Shown here: piece after piece, positions 52,636 through 60,750 of the stretch
How positions within the stretch are numbered: position 1 is the stretch's first letter
Layout of the letters: the number at the start of each line of letters is the position of its first letter
Assembly (NCBI RefSeq): GCF_014641555.1
Contig: NZ_BMHY01000003.1
Location: 389,367 to 453,366 of the forward strand
Reading direction: 5' to 3'
DNA: 64,000 nt
From: Paenibacillus radicis (ex Gao et al. 2016)
GTDB lineage: Bacteria > Bacillota > Bacilli > Paenibacillales > Paenibacillaceae
Notes under the pieces: generated by a model
The model's input: only the letters and a program-made list of their open reading frames with translations
What the model was told of the DNA's origin: nothing
The model's database searches: none
Program-made: the position numbers and the translations under genes

Positions 52636-54032
52636 TACACTCCCGATTCATGATCTTCTCTGGCGTCGCCGGATGCGCCCTTCTTCCGAAGGCCAAGTCC
52701 TGGCGCCCAAGCCAGCGTCTGAACGCCCGGTTTGCGCCGAACCAGCAGAACCGCACCGATGTTCCATGTCATCATGGAGGCGGTAGCGGCAATCGCCCCG
52801 CCCGTCATGCCCATGGAGGGAATAAGCAAGCCGTTAAGCGCCGCATTAACGATAGCAGCTACAATGAGCACCTTCGTCAACGCGTTTTGCCCGCCGGTCA
52901 TCGTAGCGACGATACCATTCTGGCCGCAGTATGCGTTGAATACTTGCCCGAATACAAGAATGAGCATCGCAGGATAAGCCTGCGTAAATTCCGGGCCGAA
53001 CAGCCCCAGCGTCCAATGACCAAATAGGCAGAAAAACAAACCAACTACGGCGGCGAATACGAATCCGACCCTGCCGGTCGACGTACACACCTTTTGCAGC
53101 GTATCCATGTCGCCTTTTGCATACGTTTCGGATATGAGCGGCGAAGCCGTCATGTTAACAGCGGTGAGCATAAACGCGACAAGCGTTGCAAGACGGACCG
53201 CAACGGAGAAAATACCGGACTGCGTCTCGCCCTCCATCAAACCAAGCATCAACACGTTCAGCTGCCCAAGAATGAGATAAACTCCGGCATTGGCCATCAT
53301 CGAGCCGGACAGCCTCATCCAGCTTCGCGTCTCGTAGGCGGGAGCAACTCCCTCCATCTGGGAGCCGATCCGTTTCTTCAGAACAACAGCCCCAACGATA
53401 TAAGAGACAATGACAGCCAGGACAAAGCAGATCATCGCAAGACCGGCATCCGCCGTAACACCAAGCGCTGCTGCTGCGAATACAAAGGCAATCGTCAGCA
53501 CCGGACGCAATATTTTTTCCGGCATTTGCGCATATACGACATCTTTGACCCCTTGCAGCGCGCTTTGCCGAAGTGTGGCGAGCGTCAGCAGCGGAATCGA
53601 TGCAAAGCCCGCGGCATAAGTAATGGCTTTGGCCGTATCACCGGCCGCGTCTCCCTTCAAAGCGACGAAGATTAATCCGCCAATTGCCAGCACAATAGAC
53701 AGCACAAGCCCGATCTGATTGCTGCGCTGAAGCAGTCCCTTGATCAGCCCCCACTCTTCCTTGACCCGGTAAGCGGCGACCAGCTTCACGATCGTCGTAT
53801 CAAAGCCAAGCTTGGCGGGAAAAACCATGAATGTGACGACAGTCGTCACGAACGCATAAATACCGTATCCGTCGACGCCGAGCAGCCTCGCCAGCGCAAC
53901 CTGCATCAGCATCGCCAATGCCATGCCGGCCGAGTTAATCAGGAAGCTTGCGCTTCCGCCTCTGCTAAGCCGTTTGGCGAACGCCGGCTGCGCCGATTTT
54001 GCCGCTTGCCCCGCCGTATCGCCCGTAATCAT
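52635..54032 (-). CDS. Oligosaccharide flippase (Wzx/EpsK type, MOP superfamily)
   Basis: 465 residues with about fourteen membrane helices. The start region ASFLINSAGMALAMLMQVALARLLGVDGYGIYAFVTTVV is the classic polysaccharide_synt pattern; a later ASPLISETYAKGDMDTLQK sits near 275. It moves undecaprenyl-linked repeat units to the outer face. AGGAGG lies 9 bases before the ATG at 54032, which is preferred to the TTG at 54038. It lies between the dehydratase (18-bp gap) and the EpsF-like gene (1-bp overlap). Confidence 0.92.
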   Translation of the reverse strand: MITGDTAGQAAKSAQPAFAKRLSRGGSASFLINSAGMALAMLMQVALARLLGVDGYGIYAFVTTVVTFMVFPAKLGFDTTIVKLVAAYRVKEEWGLIKGLLQRSNQIGLVLSIVLAIGGLIFVALKGDAAGDTAKAITYAAGFASIPLLTLATLRQSALQGVKDVVYAQMPEKILRPVLTIAFVFAAAALGVTADAGLAMICFVLAVIVSYIVGAVVLKKRIGSQMEGVAPAYETRSWMRLSGSMMANAGVYLILGQLNVLMLGLMEGETQSGIFSVAVRLATLVAFMLTAVNMTASPLISETYAKGDMDTLQKVCTSTGRVGFVFAAVVGLFFCLFGHWTLGLFGPEFTQAYPAMLILVFGQVFNAYCGQNGIVATMTGGQNALTKVLIVAAIVNAALNGLLIPSMGMTGGAIAATASMMTWNIGAVLLVRRKPGVQTLAWAPGLGLRKKGASGDAREDHESGV

Positions 54033-54050
54033 CGTCAATTCCCTCCTTTA

Positions 54051-55886
54051 TCAGCCAACTGCCGTCGTTCCCACATTGCGGTAGGACGGTACCAAATGCT
54101 GCAGTACGGCGCGGATTTCGTCCGGATGCTGACCCAGCACCTTTTCCATTTTCCTTATTTCGAAATCAAGCTCAGTCCGGTTAAGCTGCGCCGGACGGCC
54201 GATAAAAATCCGATTATGCATCGTCGAGGAAAGCCCCTCTTCATTCGTCAACAGCTCTTCGTACAGCTTCTCTCCCTCACGCATGCCGGTGAAGGCAATG
54301 TCGATATCGAGGTTTGGCTCGTAGCCCGAGAGACGAATCAGATCGACAGCCAAGTCGTAAATTTTGACCGGCTTGCCCATATCGAGGATGAATACCTCTC
54401 CGCCCTTGGCGAAAGAACCGGCTTGAATGACGAGCTGAACGGCTTCAGGAATCGTCATAAAGTAACGAACCATCTCAGGATGCGTGACCGTTACCGGTCC
54501 GCCTTTCAAGATCTGATCCTTAAACCGAGGGATTACGCTGCCCCGGCTGCCGAGAACGTTGCCGAAGCGTACCGCGACGAATTTCGTTGCGCTATGCTTA
54601 TCCAAGCTTTGAATAAACATCTCGGCGATCCGCTTCGTCGTACCCATAACGCTCGTCGGGTTAACCGCCTTATCGGTTGAGATGAGTACGAACCGCTCAG
54701 CTCCGTAAGCGTCGGCGCATTCCGACACATTTTTCGTCCCGAACACGTTGTTCTTGATCGCTTCAGCCGGGTTGCGCTCCATCAACGGAACATGCTTATG
54801 CGCCGCGGCGTGGAAAACGACCTGTGGACGATATTTGGCGAACACGGCGTCGATTCGGGTACGATCCTGCACATCGGCGATTACGGTCTCGATTGGAAGA
54901 TCGGGGAAAACGCTGCGCATCTCCATCTCAATGTTGTAAATACTGTTCTCTCCGTGGCCAAGAAGCAGCAGCTTGCTTGGGGCGAACGGTGCGATCTGCC
55001 GGCAAAGCTCGGAGCCGATCGAACCTCCTGCACCCGTGACAAGCACGACTTTCTGTTCTACATAACCTGCGATATGCTCCAGATCGGTACGAATCGGATC
55101 GCGGCCAAGCAAATCTTCTACGCTGACATCCCGTACACGGCCGGAAGCGCCGCGGCCGTCGATCATATCTTGCAGATCCGGTACGATCCGCAGCTTCACT
55201 TTCGTCGTCTTGCAAATATTGACCAGCGCTGAAATTTGCGTCTTCGATACGGAAGGCATTGCAATAACGATCTCATCGATCCGGTGGTTCTCCACGATAC
55301 AGCCGATATCGCCGCGTCCGCCGAATACCGGCAGACCCAATACTTGCATCCGGTGCTTGTAAGGATCGTCATCGATAAAACCGACCGGCGTCACGTTGAC
55401 GCCGTCATTCTGCTGCATTTCCTTCGCGATGAGCGTGCCGCAGCTTCCTGCTCCGATAATGAGCGCTCTGCGTGTAATCGGCTGCTTTTTCACGCTGTAT
55501 TTGTCGCAAAAAGCCCGCCAAGCGATACGCGGTCCCGCCATCAGTGCCGCAATGCCGATAAAATGATGCAGCATCAGCAGCGTTTGCGCTTGTCCTTGAA
55601 GCACCCATGCCGCAACAAACGGGATCAGGGCGGCAAGCAATGCCGTTTGCAAAATGCACTTTAGTTCGGCGATGCCAGTGTACTGCCAGATCCGGCGGTG
55701 CAGCCGGTGCCGGGTCACGCTCCAAAAACCGATTGCTGCCGAAGCCGCTCCGTAGAGGAGCCAGCCTGCCGCTCCGCCCAATGCCTCGGAAGCCGCAGGC
55801 TCCATGATATATGCGGCAGCCAAACTTAGTAATATAGCCGCCAAATCCCAGCCGATAATGACTTTCGTCCGATAAGCAACCCGCAT
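54051..55886 (-). CDS. epsC: Membrane nucleotide-sugar 4,6-dehydratase, EpsC/PglF/CapD type
   Basis: 611 residues. Four N-terminal membrane helices (about 1-110), a first Rossmann domain (RRALIIGAGSCGTLIAKEM near 140), then the catalytic SDR domain with VLVTGAGGSIGSELCRQI near 281, FHAAAHKHVPLMERNPAEAI near 362 and RFVLISTDKAVNPTSVMGTTKR near 395. The expected Tyr is replaced by Met in the MxxxK position, as in PglF-like dehydratases. It converts UDP-GlcNAc to the 4-keto-6-deoxy sugar that the EpsN-like enzyme aminates. 23 bp after the kinase gene. Confidence 0.94.
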   Translation of the reverse strand: MRVAYRTKVIIGWDLAAILLSLAAAYIMEPAASEALGGAAGWLLYGAASAAIGFWSVTRHRLHRRIWQYTGIAELKCILQTALLAALIPFVAAWVLQGQAQTLLMLHHFIGIAALMAGPRIAWRAFCDKYSVKKQPITRRALIIGAGSCGTLIAKEMQQNDGVNVTPVGFIDDDPYKHRMQVLGLPVFGGRGDIGCIVENHRIDEIVIAMPSVSKTQISALVNICKTTKVKLRIVPDLQDMIDGRGASGRVRDVSVEDLLGRDPIRTDLEHIAGYVEQKVVLVTGAGGSIGSELCRQIAPFAPSKLLLLGHGENSIYNIEMEMRSVFPDLPIETVIADVQDRTRIDAVFAKYRPQVVFHAAAHKHVPLMERNPAEAIKNNVFGTKNVSECADAYGAERFVLISTDKAVNPTSVMGTTKRIAEMFIQSLDKHSATKFVAVRFGNVLGSRGSVIPRFKDQILKGGPVTVTHPEMVRYFMTIPEAVQLVIQAGSFAKGGEVFILDMGKPVKIYDLAVDLIRLSGYEPNLDIDIAFTGMREGEKLYEELLTNEEGLSSTMHNRIFIGRPAQLNRTELDFEIRKMEKVLGQHPDEIRAVLQHLVPSYRNVGTTAVG

Positions 55887-55909
55887 GATCGAATTTCCTC
55901 CTTCTCGTT

Positions 55910-56590
55910 CTACCGTTCTACGTATTCGTAATAGGGACCCGCTTCGTTTTGCGTCGTTTGATTCAAGGCGACGCCTACAATTCTTGCTTGTACGAACTGC
56001 AGTGCGTTGCGGGCTTTAAGGGCATGCTGTCTCTTGCCGGTACGTGCATTAATAACGAGCAATACGCCGTCGCAGCGCGTCGATACGATTTGAGCATCGC
56101 TCACTGCGAGTACGGGCGGCGTATCGATCAGCACAATATCGTATTGCTCCTTGAGCTTGTCCAAGACACTGTCCATCCTTGCCGAGCCAAGCAGCTCGGA
56201 CGGATTCGGCGGCACCGGGCCAGCCGTCAGCACATCGAGTCCTGCAATCCGGCTCTGCTGGGTCGCATTGCCGAGCAGATCTTGCCCGGAAAGCACCTGC
56301 GACAAGCCGCTCCGGTTGCTAAGCTGCAGCGTATAATGCGCGGTCGGCTTTCTGAGGTCAGCGTCGACGAGCACGACTTTACGGCCGGAATGCGCATACG
56401 CCACCGCAAGGTTCATGATTGTCGTAGATTTTCCTTCCTTGGGGCTCGCCGATGTCACCATAAGCAGTTGAAGCTGCCGGTCGGCTTCGGCGTATTGCAG
56501 ATTCGTGCGAAGCGTCCGGTAAGCCTCGGAGATCGGCGACATCGGATTGGCGTCTGTAACGATGGGGCGAAGCTCTTGATTACGTGACAT
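55910..56590 (-). CDS. epsB: Bacterial tyrosine kinase, CpsD/CapB/EpsB type
   Basis: 226 residues. Walker A TSASPKEGKSTTIMN (46-60), Walker A' KVVLVDADLRKP (71-82) and Walker B DIVLIDTPPVLAVSD near 155 define the BY-kinase. The C-terminus GPYYEYVER carries three tyrosines, the usual autophosphorylation cluster, though shorter than in many homologues. It acts with the Wzz-like protein encoded just upstream to control polymerisation. The two genes are separated by 9 bp. Confidence 0.95.
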   Translation of the reverse strand: MSRNQELRPIVTDANPMSPISEAYRTLRTNLQYAEADRQLQLLMVTSASPKEGKSTTIMNLAVAYAHSGRKVVLVDADLRKPTAHYTLQLSNRSGLSQVLSGQDLLGNATQQSRIAGLDVLTAGPVPPNPSELLGSARMDSVLDKLKEQYDIVLIDTPPVLAVSDAQIVSTRCDGVLLVINARTGKRQHALKARNALQFVQARIVGVALNQTTQNEAGPYYEYVER

Positions 56591-56599
56591 GCGTCTAAC

Positions 56600-57391
56600 T
56601 CATCCTCCTTTAGATTCGGAAATCGCCTTGGGGTTCGAAGCGGTCTCGGCCGGTACTGCCGCGGCCGGCTGCTTCGGCTTCAGATCGCTTTGCCTAATAT
56701 TCGGTATGACAGAAAGCGTCGGCAATCCGAGATGTCTCTCCACAGAAGCTTCATTCCGCAGGTTGTCATCAAAATATTCGATGAGCAGCACGAGCATAAT
56801 GCCCAGCATAAGAGATACGACTGCTCCGATTGCAATATTCAGCTTCGTCTCCGGTTTCACCGGTGTCGGCTGCTTGCCCGGGTCGGCCGTGTGCAAAATA
56901 TAAACGTTGTCAACCTGCATGATCAGCGGAATTTGCTGCTGGAACACATACGATACGCTGTTGACGATGTTCGCAGCCCGCTTGTAGTCCGTGTCCAGAT
57001 AGGACACTGTCACAACCTGCGTACCGTTAACGGAGCTGAACCGGATGTTCCGCATCAGCTGCTCCGACGTCAGATCGAGCTCTGGATGCTTTTCCAGCAC
57101 AATATCCATTATGGAAGGCGTGCGGATAATCTCCTTGTACGTGTTGATCAGGCTTAGATTGGTGTTAATCATGTTCAAATCCAGTTTGAACGCGCCTGCT
57201 TGCCCAACTGTCGAATTGACGATCAGCTTCGTGTAGGCTTGATAGACCGGTTTTTTGATCCATACGCTATAGGCTCCCGCCGACACCGTACCGATGACGG
57301 CTACGAGGACGACGATCCAAAGCTTTTTCCGAATGAGCGATAATAGTTGCTTCAAGTCTAATTGGCTGCTCAAAACGACACGAACCTCCAT
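56600..57391 (-). CDS. epsA: Chain-length modulator, Wzz/YveK (EpsA) type
   Basis: 263 residues with helices near 25-45 and 190-210 flanking an extracellular domain (YQAYTKLIVNSTVGQ to IMQVDNVYILHTADPGKQPTPVKPE). LDLKQLLSLIRKKLWIVVLV at the N-terminus and PETKLNIAIGAVVSLMLGIMLVLLIEYFDDNLR with the Pro-rich pre-helix segment are the Wzz signature. It activates the EpsB-like kinase and sets chain length. The ATG at 57391 has GGAG only 4 bases upstream; a TTG at 57373 with GGAGG 11 bases upstream is a reasonable alternative. First gene of the EPS operon. Confidence 0.93.
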   Translation of the reverse strand: MEVRVVLSSQLDLKQLLSLIRKKLWIVVLVAVIGTVSAGAYSVWIKKPVYQAYTKLIVNSTVGQAGAFKLDLNMINTNLSLINTYKEIIRTPSIMDIVLEKHPELDLTSEQLMRNIRFSSVNGTQVVTVSYLDTDYKRAANIVNSVSYVFQQQIPLIMQVDNVYILHTADPGKQPTPVKPETKLNIAIGAVVSLMLGIMLVLLIEYFDDNLRNEASVERHLGLPTLSVIPNIRQSDLKPKQPAAAVPAETASNPKAISESKGG

Positions 57392-58096
57392 CCTTCTCCA
57401 ACAATTCGTTTTATTCGCTTTGATTATGTCACACTCCGATTATTTACAAGGAGGGATTAAGGTAATATTTTCTAATAGGTTGCTGCTATCATTTTCAAAC
57501 TCGAATAACATGCTTATTTTCCTAAAAATACAGGGACTAATCGTAAACATTTAGTAAAATGATTTCGATTTTCAGCATAAATTCATGTATTTATATGGAA
57601 TTCAATGTTTTAATTAACCAATCGAGAGGGGTCTTCTATACTCCTATTGGATTAGTGTATTTTAAAATCGGGATCTCGCTGTTTTCCGCGTAGCTGCCTG
57701 CTCTGACAGTGGTTGGATATAGGAGTGAGCGGTCCGGCTCGTGAAGTTGTTGGAGGGGGTTAAAGGGACTTTCGCCATGGCGGTACCCAGTCTTTGGGAT
57801 TTGTCCCTGACTTTTTTCATATGGGATGTTGTCGGTGTCCGGTTTTGAATACGGGATTTCTGATCGGCGGACTAGGCATTGTTGCCTTTTTATGGCCGGA
57901 AGTTCCCAGTTTTTCCGTAAAAAAGCTTTTTTCAGACGTTTGAAAGACCGCTTTAGAGGTTAATATTATTTAATCTTTCTCTCATTATGGATATACAGTA
58001 GGTGAAACCCCTGAATATTCCATTTTTATAAGCGTTTACATGAATGCCGTTTGTAAAGGGGGATAGTCCGAGGGTAGGACGAATCCCCGGTATGGA
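57392..58096. other. Leader/intergenic region upstream of the EPS operon
   Basis: About 700 bp without an established gene. A minus-strand candidate promoter (TTGTAA at 57444-57449, extended TGA-CATAAT at 57423-57428, 15-bp spacer) lies close to epsA. A possible three-way-junction fold lies at 57764-57808: AGGGAC/GTCCCT enclosing CGCCATGGCG and CCCA..TGGG, with TTTTTT downstream on the plus strand. A 40-codon plus-strand ORF follows (57821-57943). Confidence 0.5.
57821..57943 (+). CDS. Doubtful 40-residue membrane peptide
   Basis: ATG-initiated frame with an N-terminal Cys cluster (MGCCRCP), a hydrophobic Gly-rich helix (GFLIGGLGIVAFLW) and a polar end (PEVPSFSVKKLFSDV). There is no ribosome site before the ATG and the frame is open further upstream, so it may be a degraded gene end or chance. 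Composition is protein-like, hence listed. Confidence 0.25.
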   Translation: MGCCRCPVLNTGFLIGGLGIVAFLWPEVPSFSVKKLFSDV

Positions 58097-58099
58097 ACG

Positions 58100-58135
58100 A
58101 AAAAAGGATAGAGACAACGTCCTCTACCCTTTTTA
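58100..58135 (-). terminator. Terminator of the 90-residue protein gene
   Basis: Minus strand AAAAAGGGTAGAG, loop GACGTTGT, CTCTATCCTTTTTT: a 13-bp stem with one mismatch and a T run, touching the stop codon of the gene at 58133. Confidence 0.85.
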
Positions 58136-58405
58136 TAGGCCGGTCCCGGTTTTAAGGCGTGAAACTGATGCGCTCTCCGAAAGCGTCTGTAATTCGTCTG
58201 TTTTGATCGATATTTCAAGCATTTTACGACATATGGGGACCGCTCGAAAACCCGCTGCATCCACATGAAATAGCGCAAGCCATTTCTCCCATATCCTTCT
58301 GTACATGTCCTCCAGCATATAGGCATACGCTGCCAAAAGACCTTCCGCACTTTGCAAATAGGGACTGATGCGGCTATCCGATCCTGCTTTCTTACCTATC
58401 ATCAT
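58133..58405 (-). CDS. Uncharacterised 90-residue protein
   Basis: No family recognised. Predicted largely helical and amphipathic: ISPYLQSAEGLLAAYAYMLEDMYRRIWEKWLALFHVDAAG (about 13-52), then ICRKMLEISIKTDELQTL. No signal peptide, membrane helix or cysteine pair. AAAGGATGGTGG precedes two consecutive ATG codons and a strong terminator follows the stop, so it is very probably a real, separately transcribed gene. Neighbours (lactonase, EPS operon) say nothing about function. Confidence 0.65.
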   Translation of the reverse strand: MMIGKKAGSDSRISPYLQSAEGLLAAYAYMLEDMYRRIWEKWLALFHVDAAGFRAVPICRKMLEISIKTDELQTLSESASVSRLKTGTGL

Positions 58406-58446
58406 CCACCATCCTTTATGTTCATTTTGTCAAAAGGAGGGCATAA

Positions 58447-58493
58447 AAAAATCGCCCTGCGGAAGGAAGAATGCCTCCTCCTGCAGAACGATT
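58447..58493 (-). terminator. Terminator of the lactonase gene
   Basis: Minus strand AATCG..CTGCAGGAGG and CCTTCCGCAG..CGATTTTTTT: a long imperfect stem ending in seven T, about 40 bp past the lactonase stop. Confidence 0.8.
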
Positions 58494-58533
58494 CGTGATT
58501 TTGGTTCTGATTATCCCAGACTAGCAGCCAAAC

Positions 58534-59598
58534 TTAGAAGTATGCTGCCTGTACGCACACTGGTCCCGGCAGCTCGATGGAATAGCCTGTATAGACTGGC
58601 AAGCCGGATGGCTCCATGCGGAACACTGCCACATTATCGGTATCTTTATTTGCAGCCAGCAAATAGCGACCGCCCGGCAAAATCGCAAAGTGGCGCGGAT
58701 GCTTGCCTTCTGTGGACACATGGCCAACCAGCGTCAGTCTGCCCGTTTCCCCGTCTGCCGCGAAGACAACGATGCTGTCATGGCCGCGGTTGGAGCCGTA
58801 TAAAAATTTGCCGTCAGCCGACATCGTAATTTCGGCACAGCCGTTCGGACCCTCGTAATCAGCCGGCAGCGTCGATACCGTCTCCACTGTTTCCAGTCGT
58901 CCGCCCTCTGCATCATAGCGGAAAGCGACGATCGTCGAATCCAGCTCGTTAATGACATAACCGAATTGACCGTTCGGATGGAATACGAAATGACGCGGAC
59001 CTGCGCCTGCTTCCACCGCAGTCTCGCCATGGAACTCCAGCTTGCCAGCTTCCTTATTAATCGTATAAACACGAATACGGTCGATACCGAGGTCTGGAAC
59101 GAATACGTACCGGCCGTCAGGACTAAAGAACAGGCTGTGCGGATGCGGCGCTTCGCCTTCATGCTGCTGAATGTCGAGCAGCTCGCCGATCTCTCCGTTC
59201 TCTTCCAGCGAGACGAGGCTGACTCTGCCGCCATGGTAGCTGGCAAGCAGCACATATTCGCTGTCCACATCCCGCTGGATATGGCAGGAAGGCGCCGTAA
59301 TCGCCAGCTTGCGGTTTAATTGGCGCAGTGCGCCTCCGCCATTGCCGTCGATCTCAATCTCATACGCCACGGCATCGCCGCCTTTTCCTCCGTCAGCCGT
59401 TAGGCCCTCGGCAATTGCGTAGAGTCTCCGGTTGGCTGCATCGACATTCAAGAACGTCGGATTGCGAAGCCCAGCGGCTTCATCTTTCAGCGACAGCGTT
59501 CCATTCTCTTCATTAAATGCGTACATGTATACACCATTCGCGGAAGCCTCCGCATAAGAACCTATAAAAACAAACATCTGTTTCGTATGTACCGACAT
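58534..59598 (-). CDS. Lactonase family protein, 6-phosphogluconolactonase (YkgB) type
   Basis: 354 residues forming a seven-bladed beta-propeller with repeated segments such as SLFFSPDGRYVFVPDLGIDRIRVY (about 155-178), HFVFHPNGQFGYVINELDSTI and ITMSADGKFLYGSNRGHDSIVVF. This is the lactonase_7 family, which includes Pgl/YkgB. It probably hydrolyses 6-phosphogluconolactone in the pentose phosphate route, though muconate-type lactonases share the fold. No signal peptide. GGAGGG precedes the ATG. Single gene with its own terminator. Confidence 0.92.
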   Translation of the reverse strand: MSVHTKQMFVFIGSYAEASANGVYMYAFNEENGTLSLKDEAAGLRNPTFLNVDAANRRLYAIAEGLTADGGKGGDAVAYEIEIDGNGGGALRQLNRKLAITAPSCHIQRDVDSEYVLLASYHGGRVSLVSLEENGEIGELLDIQQHEGEAPHPHSLFFSPDGRYVFVPDLGIDRIRVYTINKEAGKLEFHGETAVEAGAGPRHFVFHPNGQFGYVINELDSTIVAFRYDAEGGRLETVETVSTLPADYEGPNGCAEITMSADGKFLYGSNRGHDSIVVFAADGETGRLTLVGHVSTEGKHPRHFAILPGGRYLLAANKDTDNVAVFRMEPSGLPVYTGYSIELPGPVCVQAAYF

Positions 59599-59742
59599 GG
59601 CCTTATCCCTCCATAGCTCGTTTACTCATTTATGTCCTATTGTACCTGCTGCCCGTCTATAAACCAAGCCTGTCTTACGGTCACGGATAAGTCTTGGAGA
59701 CGAATAAGCTTCAGCCGGAAGGTTAAGGAAAAGGGAGCAGCA

Positions 59743-59771
59743 TTGAAAAATGTGTCGTAATACGACACAAT
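59743..59771 (+). promoter_or_regulatory. Promoter with embedded 19-bp palindrome upstream of mqn genes
   Basis: TTGAAA (59743-59748) and CACAAT (59766-59771) are 17 bp apart. The perfect 9-1-9 palindrome TGTGTCGTAATACGACACA (59751-59769) fills the spacer and covers part of the -10, an ideal repressor position. 44 bp before the first gene. Confidence 0.68.
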
Positions 59772-59814
59772 AAAAAGATAGCATTGCATTCTTTATTAAT
59801 GAAGGAGGTCTCTC

Positions 59815-60030
59815 GTGGCATTAAATCGCAGATTAAATACCGACCAGGACTTCGAGGAGGCCGTGCAGCGCGAAATTCGCGTCCGCGTATTCCAAGATGA
59901 TTATATCGTGACCAGTAACGGCATCATTATCCGGTTCGATGAAGAGACCGCCGTCGTACAATCCAGTGTAAGCGAGATTGCCTACCACGACCGACGGACT
60001 TGCGAGTTTTTTGAAGTACGTAAAAAATAG
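59815..60030 (+). CDS. Small uncharacterised protein ahead of mqnB
   Basis: 71 residues, GTG start with GGAGG 6 bases upstream. It begins ALNRRLNTDQDFEEAVQREI and continues with alternating beta-like segments (VRVFQDDYIVTSNG; IIRFDEETAVVQSSVSEIAY) and ends DRRTCEFFEVRKK. No family recognised; it resembles a small beta-barrel. It is the first gene of the transcript with mqnB and mqnD (24-bp gap) and lies right behind the palindrome-bearing promoter. Confidence 0.78.
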   Translation: MALNRRLNTDQDFEEAVQREIRVRVFQDDYIVTSNGIIIRFDEETAVVQSSVSEIAYHDRRTCEFFEVRKK

Positions 60031-60054
60031 TAGTGCAAGGAGCTATAGACAACC

Positions 60055-60750
60055 ATGTCTCTGAACGCCTCACATACAGATCGTAATATCACTCAGCCTA
60101 AAATATTAATCATGACGGCAGTTGACGCAGAGCGCGATGCCGTTCTTCGCGGACTCCGCGGCGATAACCGCTTCGAAGTGCGCGCAGCCGGAGTCGGGCC
60201 TGCTGCAGCGGCAGTCAGCACGGCAACGATATTGGCGCTGGCTGGCGAAGGTGCGTACCGCCTCGTCATCTGCGCAGGCATCGCCGGAGGGTTCGTCGGC
60301 CGCGCTGCCATCGGCTCGATCGTCGTGGCGGACGAGCTCATTGCCGCCGACCTCGGCGCCGAGACGCCGGAGGGCTTCCGGCGGGTAGACGAGCTTGGCT
60401 TCGGCAGCGCGCATATTGCTGCGGACACCGCGCTTGGGGAGCGTTTAACCGAGGCGCTGCACTTAGCCGGACTTGCCGCCGTGCAAGCTCCCGTCCTTAC
60501 ACTTTCCACCGTTACCGGAACAGCAGCTACAGCGGAAGAGCTGGCTTCTCGTGTTCCAAGGGCAGCAGCTGAAGCGATGGAAGGCTTCGGCATTGCTGCA
60601 GCCGCACAAAGCCATGGTCTTCCGGTACTGGAAATCCGCGCGATCTCCAATGCTATTGGTCCACGCGACCGGGACGCATGGCGCATCAAAGAGGCGCTGC
60701 AATCGCTGGAAGCGGCAAGCGCCGTATTAATGGAGGTAATTAAATCATGA
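60055..60750 (+). CDS. mqnB: Futalosine hydrolase
   Basis: 231 residues, nucleoside phosphorylase/hydrolase fold (MTAN-like). ILIMTAVDAERDAVLRGL near 17-34 has the nucleophile-activating Glu, RLVICAGIAGGFVGRAAIGSIVVADELIAADLGAETPEGF near 69-108 is the MqnB pattern, and EAMEGFGIAAAAQSHGLPVLEIRAISN near 172-198 is the base-binding region. It releases hypoxanthine from futalosine to give dehypoxanthine futalosine in menaquinone synthesis. AAGGAG lies 12 bases before the ATG, a rather long spacing. It overlaps mqnD by 4 bp. Confidence 0.92.
   Translation: MSLNASHTDRNITQPKILIMTAVDAERDAVLRGLRGDNRFEVRAAGVGPAAAAVSTATILALAGEGAYRLVICAGIAGGFVGRAAIGSIVVADELIAADLGAETPEGFRRVDELGFGSAHIAADTALGERLTEALHLAGLAAVQAPVLTLSTVTGTAATAEELASRVPRAAAEAMEGFGIAAAAQSHGLPVLEIRAISNAIGPRDRDAWRIKEALQSLEAASAVLMEVIKS

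Noticed and set aside
58027..58040. cre-like TATAAGCGTTTACA
   Set aside because: One base off the consensus but not positioned in front of any gene or promoter that I can define.
57392..58096. c-di-GMP riboswitch (GEMM) or EAR element in the EPS leader
   Set aside because: Neither the GEMM core sequences nor a recognisable EAR could be matched; only generic hairpins are seen.
58036..58350. 104-codon minus ORF overlapping the 90-residue protein
   Set aside because: It runs through the terminator of the 58133-58405 gene, which has the better start and stop context.
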